This document shows, piece by piece, positions 1-9,099 of a stretch of DNA of 64,000 nt. This DNA is from Ww85 sp963745765 (GTDB taxonomy: Bacteria > Desulfobacterota > Desulfobulbia > Desulfobulbales > Desulfocapsaceae): NCBI GenBank assembly GCA_963745765.1, contig CAVUYQ010000018.1:124001-188000 (forward strand), written 5' to 3'. The notes under the pieces were generated by a model, which was given only the letters and a program-made list of their open reading frames with translations, did not search any database and was not told the DNA's origin. The stretch's first letter is position 1. Every line of letters begins with the position of its first letter. The position numbers and the translations under genes are program-made.

Positions 1-132
1 TCCAGTGATTTGCGTATTTGTCATTGGTCTTTACCCGATTGTTAATAAGTGTTCATAATAAAAAACAGTGAAGCTCTTCAGTACAGCAGCGTTCACTTTA
101 TTGCTAACTGATATAAACGTGGAGTCTGGGAT

Positions 133-573
133 ATGAAAATAAAAGATATTCTGTCCGTCAAAGGAAATCGGGTTGTCACAGTTGAAAAGGATTGTCCTGT
201 CCTTGACGCCATGTTGGTTTTTTCCGCCAACCGGGTTGGTTCTCTTCTCGTAGTTGACAAAGAAAGTAATATTCTAGGAATTATTGGTGGTCGAGATGTA
301 CTCATGGCCGTGGTCAATAATCTCGACGAAATTAAAACCCTCACCGTTGAGAAAATCATGACCACCAACCTTATTGTTGGAACACCGGACGACGACATCA
401 ACGACATTATGAATGTAATGACCGAAAACAGGATTCGTCATATCCCGATCATGGAGGGGAAAGAACTAAAAGGGCTCGTTTCCATTGGTGATGTAGTCAA
501 ATCCCAATTGAAAGAGAAACGTGTGGAAAATAAGTATCTAAAAGATTATATCGCCGACAAATATCCGGGTTGA
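133..573 (+). CDS. Tandem CBS-domain protein
   Basis: A 146-residue soluble protein built almost entirely of two CBS motifs (about residues 1-60 and 70-130), the Bateman fold that usually binds adenine nucleotides and senses energy state. There is no fused enzyme or transporter domain and no membrane segment, so it probably acts as a stand-alone regulatory module on an unknown partner. The ATG follows a GGAG-like site. The gene is monocistronic and faces the alanine symporter gene, with two hairpins between them. The family call is firm; the ligand and target are unknown. Confidence 0.9.
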   Translation: MKIKDILSVKGNRVVTVEKDCPVLDAMLVFSANRVGSLLVVDKESNILGIIGGRDVLMAVVNNLDEIKTLTVEKIMTTNLIVGTPDDDINDIMNVMTENRIRHIPIMEGKELKGLVSIGDVVKSQLKEKRVENKYLKDYIADKYPG

Positions 574-611
574 TTTTCAGATCTTTGGTATACAGCCACT
601 TTCGCTGAAAA

Positions 612-659
612 AAGGTTAAAGCGTTGTTCCGAATTAGTCCGGAACAATGCTTTAACCCT
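612..659. terminator. Long hairpin after CBS gene
   Basis: Near-perfect inverted repeat: GGTTAAAGC followed by TTGTTCCG pairs with CGGAACAA and GCTTTAACC, with a loop of about six bases. It lies between convergent genes and can fold on either strand. A short T tract follows on the plus strand. Confidence 0.65.
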
Positions 660-680
660 TTTAGCTGCTTATTTACCATT

Positions 681-711
681 GTGCATAACCTCTTCAGGTT
701 ATGCACTTTTT
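681..711. terminator. Rho-independent terminator between convergent genes
   Basis: A perfect 10-bp stem (GTGCATAACC / GGTTATGCAC) with loop TCTTCA, followed by TTTTT on the plus strand. It is the second hairpin in the gap that separates the CBS gene from the alanine symporter gene and may serve both directions. Confidence 0.85.
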
Positions 712-745
712 ATCGTATCGCTCGTATCAGCTCTCTTTTTTATTG

Positions 746-2083
746 TCAAAATACTTTTTCGTTTCTGAAACGACAACCGGGGTCAAGAACAGTAAGACCA
801 ATAAGGTTCGGAATTGCCATCAGGCCATTCAGGGTATCGGAAATATTCCATACTAAACTGAGTTTAGCAACCGCACCAACTCCTACAAAACAGACGAAGA
901 CGATACGATAGGGCAACACCGCCTTCACTCCAAAAAGATATTCAATCGACTTTTCACCGTAATAACACCAACCGAGGATGGTTGAATAGGCAAAAAGAAT
1001 AATTCCGATAGTCACTATATGCGCACCACCCGGCATACTGGCAGCAAAAGCAAGGGTAGTCAATTCCGCACCCGTTGTGCCATTTGACCAGAGACCGCTG
1101 ATTATCAGAACCAACCCGGTCATGGTACAAACTATTATGGTATCAATAAAGGTCTGGGTCATGGACACCAGTGCCTGGGTGATCGGGCTTTTTGTCTGGG
1201 CAGCCGCTGCGGCAATAGGTGCACTGCCAAGGCCGGACTCGTTGGAAAACACCCCACGGGCTACACCCATCCTGATGGCCAGCATGATGCTCGCTCCGGC
1301 AAATCCACCAACCGCTGCGGTAGGGTTAAAGGCTTGCTTGACGATAAAGACTAAAGCCGCTGGAACTTCGGTTATATGGGTAAGAATGATATACCCTGCA
1401 CCACGCCATATAAAAAACAATCATGACCGGAACCAGGAATCCGGTTACCTCGGCCAATTTTCTTGATACCACCCAGCACAACAGCTGCTGTGCAAACCAT
1501 GAGGATTATACCGGTTACGAAGAGTGGGAACATGGTAGGTTGCCTGGACTGCATCGGCCACGGAATTGGACTGTACCATGTTACCGATACCAAAGGCTGC
1601 AACAGAGGCAAAAACAGCAAAGACGGTCCCAAGCCAGGGCATCTTCAATCCTTTGGAGATATAATACATCGGACCACCGCACATCTCGCCATTTTCATCG
1701 ACTTCCCGGTATTTAACCGCCAGAACCGCCTCAGCATATTTGGTCGCCATACCAACAAGCCCGGTAATCCACATCCAGAATAATGCGCCTGGTCCACCCA
1801 CGGCAATCGCGGTTGCAACCCCTGCAATATTACCGGTACCAACGGTGGCTGAAAGCGCTGTCATCAGGGCCTGAAAATGGGTAATATCCCCCGGCTCATC
1901 ACTATCTTCTTTACGTTTAATCAAGGCAAGATAGAGCGCATGACCAAGTTTTCTGAACTGGAGTCCGCGCAGGGCAAAGGTCAGCCAGAAACCTGTACCG
2001 ACCAACAAAATCAACATTGGCGGTCCCCAGGCAAAAGCGCCGATTTTCCCCACTATCCCATCAAGCGTACTCAAAAAATCCAT
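746..2083 (-). pseudogene. Sodium:alanine symporter (AGCS family), frameshifted
   Basis: Encodes a Na+-coupled alanine/glycine symporter of the AGCS (DagA/AlsT) family, about 445 residues with multiple membrane helices. The N-terminal part carries the family signature TVGTGNIAGVATAI, and the C-terminal part carries NPTAAVGGFAGA. The reading frame changes near 1526-1528 (GGG run), near 1448 and near 1407, each consistent with one extra base. Together the three shifts restore the starting frame, but stops interrupt the middle. The start at 2083 follows AAGGAG. It lies 73 bp downstream of alanine dehydrogenase, so the two likely form an operon for alanine uptake and oxidation. The residues stay family-like on both sides of each shift, so this is either very recent decay or sequence error. 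Confidence 0.85.
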
Positions 2084-2156
2084 TGGTTCTCTCCTTTTAG
2101 TTTTTAAGTTATAGTGATCCACTGATTGCAGACCATTGTGCTGCCTGCAGTACTTC

Positions 2157-3272
2157 TTACAACATCTCTTTCACTGGCGTATATTCAAGGCCAAAGGCAT
2201 CGGCCACACCTTTATAGGTTACCTTGCCACCGACAATATTGAGACCGGTCTTTATCCCATGGTTTGCGAGGGCTGCCTGTTTCCAGCCTTTATTGGCGAT
2301 CTGAACTGCATAGGGAAGGGTGGCATTGGTCAATGCCATGGTGGAGGTAACAGGAACTGCTCCGGGCATATTGGCAACACAGTAATGGATCACCCCATCA
2401 ATTTCATATACCGGTTCTGTATGGGTGGTGGCTTTTGACGTTTCAAAACAACCACCCTGATCGATGGCCACATCGACTATCACAGCGCCTTTCTTCATTG
2501 ACTTCAGCATCTCACGAGTCACAAGTTTCGGTGCCTTGGTACCGGCAACAAGAACGGCACCGATAACCACATCGGCTTCCATAACCAACTCACGAACAAG
2601 GGTCGGACTGCTCATCATCGGGAAGCAGTTTTTGGGCATAACCTCTGAGAGATACCGAAGTCGATCAAGGTTCATATCGAGCAGATAGACCTTGGCTCCA
2701 AGTCCACAGGCCATCTGGGCGGCATTGGTTCCAACGACCCCGCCACCCATAATGACGCACAGTTGGCAGGGGCAACCCCGGTAACCCCACCCAAAAGAAT
2801 TCCCCTGCCGCCATAGAAACGTTCAAGATATTTGGCACCTTCCTGCATGGACATCCGCCCAGCTACTTCACTCATTGGAGTGAGAAGCGGCAGGTCGCCT
2901 TTAGCACCTTCCACCGTTTCATAGGCAATGGCGATAGATTTGTTCTTGATAAATGCACGGGTGAGTTGCTCATTGGGGGCAAAATGGAAATAGGTAAAAA
3001 CAATTTGTCCTTCGCGAACCATGTCGTACTCTGAAGGTTGCGGCTCTTTGACATGCATTACCATGTCGCACAGGCCATAGATTTCAGCAGGAGTGGTGAT
3101 AATTTTTGCTCCGGCAGCAATATATGCGTCATCGGAAAAACCACTTCCAATCCCGGCAGACTTCTCTACCATGACTTCATGTCCATTTGCCACGCATAAT
3201 CTCAACTCCGGCTGGAGTCATGGCAACTCTATTTTCCTCTACTTTAATTTCTTTTAAAATTCCAACTTTCAT
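2157..3272 (-). pseudogene. ald: Alanine dehydrogenase, two compensating frameshifts
   Basis: NAD-dependent alanine dehydrogenase converts L-alanine to pyruvate, ammonia and NADH. The deduced product is about 371 residues, the family's normal length. It has the N-terminal KEIK..ENRVA segment, the substrate loop LLTPMSEVAGRM, the nucleotide-binding GGGVVGTNAA and the C-terminal NMPGAVP motif. The frame moves +1 near 3192 and returns near 2765-2775, so the middle third (through YETVEGAKG) is read in a different frame from the ends. The start at 3272 is set by AGGAGG eight bases upstream; a longer upstream ORF lacks such a site. A sigma-54-type promoter lies about 130 bp upstream, and the activator gene lies beyond it on the same strand. 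Confidence 0.88.
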
Positions 3273-3647
3273 TTTTTCAACCTCCTGGTTAAAGAGCAAT
3301 TCTTCCCTTCTGAATTGAGGGAACTGAAGTGAAATCCGGGCGACATGTGCAGCTTGACCAAATTGATTTTGGCAAAGTTTCCTTGCTGCCACGTCAGTAT
3401 TTAATGCAATCTGCCTGCCATTTCTCAAGTCTGAGATGGAAACGATAGAGCCTGATCGTTCAGTTGTATCCGATATTTTCTTCATAAAATCAATGAGAAA
3501 GAGCAGAAATAGTTAGTGTCAAAAAAACATATTGAATACAAAAGACGAAATAAAGGAGTATAAAGAAAAAGACTCAATGGCATTATTTAGTTACCATATT
3601 AAACAATAATAACACATCTAACATATTACAATATTAAGAAATATTAA
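3273..3647. other. Intergenic region upstream of ald
   Basis: This 375-bp gap between the activator's stop and ald holds the sigma-54-type promoter at 3405-3420 and a leader of about 120 nt. The part nearest the activator gene is AT-rich. I found no good TyrR box and no ORF with a ribosome-binding site other than ald's own. Confidence 0.6.
3405..3420 (-). promoter_or_regulatory. Sigma-54-type -24/-12 promoter for ald-agcS
   Basis: On the minus strand the sequence reads TGGCAGGCAGATTGCA. It has the invariant GG and GC dinucleotides exactly 10 bases apart and matches the TGGCAC-N5-TTGCA consensus at most positions. It lies 133 bp upstream of the ald start and next to a gene for a sigma-54-dependent activator. 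Confidence 0.6.
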
Positions 3648-5268
3648 TTATGGTACTTTTTTGTTCCATTGGTTCTTTTTGTTTCCAGGATTCAATTGAT
3701 ACTTTTCAATTTTCTTCAAAAGGGCGGTATGGGAAAGACCGAGACTTTTTGCAGCTTTCCTGATGCTTGAAGTTGCATTGAGGGTATCGACAAAATTGTT
3801 AGTCTCATAGCAGCCGACAAGGTCTTTCAGTGATTTAGTGCCATTTTCAGAAGAGACAATAGCAGCTGCGGTTGCACTGGCCTAATGTTTCATGGCTTGG
3901 ACGGATTGCCTCAACTTCAATATGATCGGTATCACTGAGAACAGAGGCCCGTTCTATCATATTTTTCAGCTCTCTGATGTTTCCAGGCCAACTATAGTTA
4001 TACAATTTGGCCATGGCATCCTTGCTGATAGTTTGCCCCGATCTTGCCAAGTTTTCGATTAAACTGCTGGAGAAAACTTCCGGCCAGAAAGGGGATATCC
4101 ATCAGCCTTTCTCTAAGAGGTGGTATCTGAACGGTCAGAACATTGATGCGGTAAAACAAGTCCTCACGAAAACGATTTTCCTGCACCATTTCTCTAAGAT
4201 TTTTGTTTGTTGCCGTAATCACTCGAGCATTGACGGGAATCTCCTCAAAGCCGCCGATTCTCGAACAAGACCATCCTGGAGTACCCTGAGAATTTTAGCC
4301 TGCGGGCCGGGTGGCATATCGCCAATCTCATCCAGAAAGATAGTCCCATCGCCTGCCGCCTCGAATAGTCCGGGTTTTCCCTTTTTTCTCGCGCCGGTGA
4401 AGGCACCGTCTACATAGCCAAACAATTCGCTTTCAATAAGTGCTTCCGGGAGCGCTGCACAGTTTATCGGAATAAAAGGTCCGGTTCTGCCGCTTTCAAA
4501 ATGCAGGGCTCTGGCAAATAATTCTTTTCCCGTGCCACTTTCACCGGTAATTGACACAATAGTGCCGGTGTCGGCTATTTTCCTGGCAAAAGTAATGAGG
4601 TTTATAATTGCCGGACTCTGACCGAGGAAATCGTCGAAGGTCACTGCCAGCGGAGTCGATACGGCATCGACCATCTCTTTTACTTCTTTGAGATTGTTGA
4701 TTAACAGGACGGCACCGACAAAATTACCACGGGAATCGTTTATCGGTTTAGCGGAGCCGTAGAACTCAACCCTGCCGGTACTGGTTACCAGCGACTTTCT
4801 TCTGCTAACAGGCATCCGTTTCTCCAAACAGTCGAGCAGAATGGAGTCCTTAGGACTGATTTCACCAATATGCTGGCCGATAATATTTTCATAGGTTAAG
4901 CCGAGAGTGCGACAGGCGACATTGTTGATGGTATTGATAAGCCCCTTGGCATCAACTGAAATAATGCCCTCACTCATGCCATCAAAAAGGGTTCGAAACC
5001 ACTTCTGCCTCCTTTCCTGAGGCAGATGCCTCAATTCCGACTGACTTTCGATCTGCGGAAGAGTGGAAAAAAGGTCGAGCAAGGAGGCCTGGTCAAGACT
5101 TATGCTCTATTCTTCTCAATTTCGATCGAAATCTTGGCAAAGCCGTTATTCTGCTCAACCTCCATGGCGACAATATTGAGGCCCTGCTCGCAACATCAGG
5201 CGGGCAATATCAAAGACAATCCCTATCCTATCTTTAAACAAAAGCTGAAACTTAAGATTTCCGGTCAC
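3648..5268 (-). pseudogene. TyrR-like sigma-54-dependent activator, multiply frameshifted
   Basis: Deduced order: ACT domain (starting KFQLLFKDRIGI), PAS domain (around GIISVDAKG), sigma-54 AAA+ domain (Walker A GESGTGKE; FGYVDGAFTGA where the canonical GAFTGA loop is intact; FLDEIGD) and a C-terminal Fis/TyrR-type helix-turn-helix (IRKAAKSLGLSHTALLKKI). This matches TyrR/PhhR regulators that sense amino acids. I infer frame changes near 5182-5184 (GGG/CCC run), 5110, 4262, 4045 and 3888, so no single ORF covers the gene. The GTG start at 5268 has an AGGTGAG site; the stop is at 3648. Its place directly upstream of ald and a sigma-54 promoter suggests it activates alanine catabolism. The fold assignment is firm; whether it is functional is uncertain. 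Confidence 0.82.
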
Positions 5269-5533
5269 CTATCTCACCTATTAACGAGGGGTCATAGAAG
5301 CCTGCGTTCCCAAACCAAATAACCCGGTATGGCAGCCTATCTGTATTGGAATCAACATTCACTTCGTCTCCCGGAAAAACGATTAAAAGTTCACCCGTCT
5401 GAGGTGATAAGCAATTGCTTTTATAGCGGCCGCTAATTTTTCTCAGTTTTCGCCGTTTCCCCGATAATTTCAGACACAATCCTAACTCGTGTCCGTCCAT
5501 AAATCACGCCTGGCGCTCATGGACCAGAAACTA

Positions 5534-6274
5534 TCAGCTTTGGGTCCAGCGGCAGATTCTTTTCTCAAGCCAGTCAAGAATGAGGTAAAGAGAAAAACCG
5601 AGCATGGCCATGCAGCCAATCCCGGTGTAGAGCGCGACATAATCTGAGCGGCCCCATGAATCCATGATGATATAGCCAAGACCCCTGGTTGTGGCAAAGG
5701 ATTCGACAAAGAACAGAATGGCAACCGCTGTGCCGATGGAAATACGCATGGCAGTCAGAATCTTAGGCATGGAGGCCGGAAAAATAACATGCACGTACAT
5801 CTGCCACCTTGATGCCCCGAGGGTCTGCATCGAATAGAAATAATTGCGGTGGATATCTTTGGCCGCATCCCTGGTGGTGACGAGTATCTGAAAAAAAACA
5901 ACGAGAGCGATAAGAAATATCTTGGAGAAATTACCGATGCCGAAGAGGATGATGATCAGCGGCAGCAGTACGACGTGCGGTATCGGATAGAGCAGGTAGA
6001 TAAATGGAGAAATGCGCTTGCGAAGCGGCTCTTCCGCGCCAATCGCCAGACCGAGTGGAACAGCCGCCGCCAGGGCCAGCAGTATGCCGAGCAGCGCCCT
6101 GGCGGCACTTACTGCCAGATCATCGAGAAGGCTTCCGTTTGCCAGTTTGCGGCCAATGTCTTTTAGTACTTTCCACGGCTCGGGCAGGGCCATGGAGTCA
6201 AGCAGCAGCGCTGAGAGTTCCCATAACCCGAACAGGATAAGGGCAGCGATAAAAATATCACGCTTCCTGCCCAT
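5534..6274 (-). CDS. ABC transporter permease, NitT/TauT (SsuC-like) family
   Basis: A 246-residue inner-membrane permease with about six hydrophobic helices and a BPD_transp_1-type EAA region (TLGASRWQMYVHVIFPASMPKI, split here as TLGASRWQ then a PASMPKI loop). It belongs to the family that carries nitrate, sulfonate, taurine or thiamine precursors. The start follows AAGGAGA, and the coding region overlaps the end of the ATPase gene by 17 bp, implying translational coupling. It is the last gene of a three-gene operon: binding protein, ATPase, permease. The substrate cannot be read from sequence. Confidence 0.88.
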   Translation of the reverse strand: MGRKRDIFIAALILFGLWELSALLLDSMALPEPWKVLKDIGRKLANGSLLDDLAVSAARALLGILLALAAAVPLGLAIGAEEPLRKRISPFIYLLYPIPHVVLLPLIIILFGIGNFSKIFLIALVVFFQILVTTRDAAKDIHRNYFYSMQTLGASRWQMYVHVIFPASMPKILTAMRISIGTAVAILFFVESFATTRGLGYIIMDSWGRSDYVALYTGIGCMAMLGFSLYLILDWLEKRICRWTQS

Positions 6275-7001
6275 TCTCTTCTCCTTTCAGTGTTTCGCGC
6301 AGGATACCGCACTGGTGGAAAAAGTACCCGCTCTGCCGGTAATCCGGTTCTCCGGCACCGGGGTTCTCCACGATACGCAGTATCCTGCCGGGGCCTTTGC
6401 TCAGAACGATGATCCTGCGCCCGAGAAATACCGCTTCTTCAATCGAATGGGTGACAAGGACTGAAGTGATACGCTTTTTCTGCCAGACGTCGAGAATCAG
6501 GTTCTGCAGCCGTTCCCTGGTAAGGGCATCAAGCGATGAAAGCGGTTCATCCATAAAGAGGATCTCCGGTTCAGTGGCCAGCGCCCTGGCAAGGGCTACC
6601 CGCTGCTGCATACCGCCTGACAGTTGGGCCGGGTAGTGATCTTCAAATCCGCTCAGTCCCATCTCCTGCAGCAAGTGTGTTACCCGGTCCAGGATTAAGG
6701 ATTTCTTTTTTCCCTGCAGTACGAGTCCAAGTCCGATGTTCTGATACACCGTTTTCCAGGGGAACAGGCCGAAATTCTGGAGAATCGTACCGCAGTTCGG
6801 CGAGCCCGTTATCGCTATTTCTCCGGAATCCGGTTGCAGCAGACCGGCAAGGAGAAACAGGAGTGAGGTTTTGCCGCAACCCGAAGGTCCGATTATTGCG
6901 CAGCTCCCGTATGGTGGAATATGAAAAGAGATATCCTGCAGTACCGGCCGGGTAATTGTTCCATGGTCGAAAGTGAGATTTATTGAGCAAACGTTGATCA
7001 T
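6258..7001 (-). CDS. ABC transporter ATP-binding protein, NitT/TauT family
   Basis: A 247-residue ATPase with Walker A GPSGCGKTS (about residues 38-46), Q-loop NFGLFPWKT, signature LSGGMQQR, Walker B ILFMDEPLSSLD and H-loop THSIEEA. It energises the permease encoded immediately downstream. It starts eight bases after the binding-protein stop. Length and motifs are normal for SsuB/TauB-like ATPases. Confidence 0.92.
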   Translation of the reverse strand: MINVCSINLTFDHGTITRPVLQDISFHIPPYGSCAIIGPSGCGKTSLLFLLAGLLQPDSGEIAITGSPNCGTILQNFGLFPWKTVYQNIGLGLVLQGKKKSLILDRVTHLLQEMGLSGFEDHYPAQLSGGMQQRVALARALATEPEILFMDEPLSSLDALTRERLQNLILDVWQKKRITSVLVTHSIEEAVFLGRRIIVLSKGPGRILRIVENPGAGEPDYRQSGYFFHQCGILRETLKGEENGQEA

Positions 7002-7009
7002 CCCAGCCC

Positions 7010-7948
7010 TTAATCACTCATGAAATCGGTGGAAACCATGTCCTCGTATGGGATGTATTCGACGAGATTCTTGGCCGTAAGCCAGCTGATTACCGGCTCA
7101 TAGAGAGCCTTGTCAAAGGGAGCCGGGAGCGGGTAGGTGGGGATTGGATAATTTTTCGCCATGGATGGGGGAATTCTGCCTTTTTCAGCGAAGAGAGAGC
7201 GATATTTTTCAGGGTCATTGTTAATGGCTTCAACACCGCTCCGGTAGGCCCGGAACAGGGCGGCAACCTCACCTTTACGACTTTCAAGAACGTCAGTACG
7301 AAAAACAATAACCGTCTGCGAGAGACTTTCATCGGCAGATCCGTCGGTCAGCAGTATGCGTGCTCCTTTTCCCTCTGCAATTGAGGCAAGCGGCTCAGGC
7401 AGGGTAGCTGCCTGTACTGATCCAGCAAGCAGCATCTGCATGCGAATCGGCATCTGCTTTACTTCTATTTTACGGATCTCATCAGGAGCAAAGCCCTTTG
7501 ACTCAAGCAGCCTGTCGGTCACATACTCGATGATGGTGGCGCTGGAGACGGCTATTTCTCTGTTTTTCAGGTCATTAATAGCATTGATTCCGGATTTAGG
7601 TGCGGCCAGAATGGCAAAAATCCCTTCTCCCGGGGTCTGTCCGAGGCCAAGTGAGGTGATTTTCAGTACGCCTGTTCCTCTGTCAAACAACAATGCTCCG
7701 ATCGGGTCGGAGATGGCCCCGTCAATAGCACCTGCAGCCAGCGCACTGTCCCGCTCCAGTGCGCTGAGAAAGGGAATTAGTTCAACCTGCAGTTTTTCAT
7801 GCCGGTAATAGTCTTCCTGCTCGGCAACATAAAAGGGAACCGAATCCTCTATCAGCAGAAGACCTATCTTCATCGGCTCAGAAGCCAGAACAGGAAAAGC
7901 GCTCAGGGAGGCGATGAGCAACAGGGTTATGCTCATGATTTTCTTCAT
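7010..7948 (-). CDS. ABC transporter substrate-binding protein (NMT1/THI5-like)
   Basis: A 312-residue periplasmic binding protein with an N-terminal signal peptide (MKKIMSITLLLIASLSAF, cleavage near VLASEP). The body is of the SsuA/THI5-like type 2 fold, with alternating lobes and a conserved VKQMPIRMQMLLAGSVQA segment. ATG at 7948 is chosen because AGGT lies seven bases upstream; a GTG three codons earlier is also open. It is first in the transporter operon. Possible ligands include sulfonates, thiamine precursors or other small molecules, and nothing here distinguishes them. Confidence 0.87.
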   Translation of the reverse strand: MKKIMSITLLLIASLSAFPVLASEPMKIGLLLIEDSVPFYVAEQEDYYRHEKLQVELIPFLSALERDSALAAGAIDGAISDPIGALLFDRGTGVLKITSLGLGQTPGEGIFAILAAPKSGINAINDLKNREIAVSSATIIEYVTDRLLESKGFAPDEIRKIEVKQMPIRMQMLLAGSVQAATLPEPLASIAEGKGARILLTDGSADESLSQTVIVFRTDVLESRKGEVAALFRAYRSGVEAINNDPEKYRSLFAEKGRIPPSMAKNYPIPTYPLPAPFDKALYEPVISWLTAKNLVEYIPYEDMVSTDFMSD

Positions 7949-8041
7949 ACAGTACACCTATGGTCAATGATGGCAGGGCGGGCAGGTTATCCTATGCCGG
8001 GCAGCAATCCGGCCTTATGTCAGCTCGTCTGTAATGAATGC

Positions 8042-8545
8042 TCAGATTGTTTCATAGCAGGCGAGGATCTCACCGAAATAGAGGGTATGGTAATCCTTTT
8101 GCGGGTAAAGTTTTTCATCAAGTTGTTCATCCAGAAAATTGCTGTTCATGGCTGATTTATAGATGATTCTGCACTCGTAATGAACGCCGGGAATGTCTAA
8201 CACGGGTGAGGCGACCTGCTGAGCCGGAAGCTGCTGTAGCTGACATTTTTCAAACTTGTCAACATCTCTGCCTGATTTGGTGCCGCAGAACAAGACGGCG
8301 TCCTTGCAGGTATTGTCAGCCGGTATGCTGACGGTAAAATCGTCAGCTTTTTCGATAAGTTCAAAGGTATATCGTGAGTCCCTGACAGCAATCATGAAAA
8401 CTTCTTTTTTCCAGACAAATCCAATGGTTGCCCAGCCGATAGTCATGGTGTTAACGGTGTCACCCGCCTTGACGGTGAGAAAGGCCCCTTTAGTGATGCG
8501 GTTCATCAGTGTGTCAGCATTGGCCAGATATGATCGTTCTTTCAT
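8042..8545 (-). CDS. Flavin reductase-like FMN-binding protein (flavoredoxin type)
   Basis: A 167-residue soluble protein of the DIM6/NTAB flavin reductase-like fold, with the typical opening KGAFLTVKAGDTVNTM, TIGWATIG and the mid-protein DFTVSIP. Relatives bind FMN and act as flavoredoxins or flavin reductases in anaerobes. The ATG follows an AGGAG site. It is transcribed in the same direction as the upstream-lying ABC genes but separated by about 90 bp, so it probably has its own promoter. The electron partner is unknown. Confidence 0.85.
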   Translation of the reverse strand: MKERSYLANADTLMNRITKGAFLTVKAGDTVNTMTIGWATIGFVWKKEVFMIAVRDSRYTFELIEKADDFTVSIPADNTCKDAVLFCGTKSGRDVDKFEKCQLQQLPAQQVASPVLDIPGVHYECRIIYKSAMNSNFLDEQLDEKLYPQKDYHTLYFGEILACYETI

Positions 8546-8606
8546 GTTTTTATTCTCCTGCTTATTTAGATATTAAGTTGGATGCATGCCGTCAATGGAG
8601 CTACCT

Positions 8607-8746
8607 GGTTTCCATCCTGAAACAGCGCTTTTCTCCTAACTCGTCGTTACTCTCAAAATTTAATCCTCGGAATATCAACGATGCCTGCGGCTAAATTTAT
8701 CGAGCGCCTAGATTTAGGTAAAAATCGCTCATTTCCGGACGAAAAC
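8607..8746. repeat. Dispersed hairpin repeat, copy 1 (variant ends)
   Basis: Contains the family core (CTCAAAATTTAATCCTCGG ... GCGGCTAAATTTATCGAG) also found near 31.0, 38.6 and 61.1 kb. The outer ends differ from those copies but still pair with each other (GGTTTCCATCC against a complementary right arm). The hexamer CTACCT occurs just outside both ends (8601-8606 and 8746-8751), a possible target duplication. It lies between the flavin reductase gene and panB. Confidence 0.7.
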
Positions 8747-8751
8747 TACCT

Positions 8752-9099
8752 AAATTGCTTCGTATGTGCAAGGAGGATTCGCTGACAGTCCTAACGGGAT
8801 TCAGTGCCGGCTTATCTTTTTCCGCAATTTGCCGGGCAAAAATCGATCCTGGGGCCTTTCCCGGGGAAGTAGAAAAACCTTCACCATCGAACCAGGGCCG
8901 CCATGCTGATTGTCGACGTCTTGTCGGTCACGTTGACTCCGTGCGCTCGGTCAGCCGGCGCGTCTTGCCATTTCTTACAATGGTGATTATAGACGCCTCG
9001 TGACTATTTTTTTTTGTTTTCCATGTGGCTGGCAAATTTCGTACTCCCGTGACAATCTGAATCATTGCAGCGAATTCGAGAACAACCGGAGGAGGGACA
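8752..9099. other. Gap upstream of panB
   Basis: No convincing gene: a plus-strand ORF at 8755-9003 lacks a ribosome-binding site and family features. A T-rich run occurs near 9005, and the panB ribosome-binding site is GGAGGAGGG just before 9100. Confidence 0.5.

Noticed and set aside
1400..5200. Programmed ribosomal frameshifting in the alanine module
   Set aside because: There are too many shifts at unrelated sites, mostly without slippery heptamers or following structures.
5252..5500. Minus-strand ORF of 82 residues with a stretch recalling an AraC-type sensor domain
   Set aside because: No ribosome-binding site, no helix-turn-helix, and it runs over the start of the TyrR-like gene. The resemblance is too weak to call.
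8755..9003. Plus-strand ORF upstream of panB
   Set aside because: No ribosome-binding site, unlike any family I know, and it begins at the edge of a hairpin repeat.
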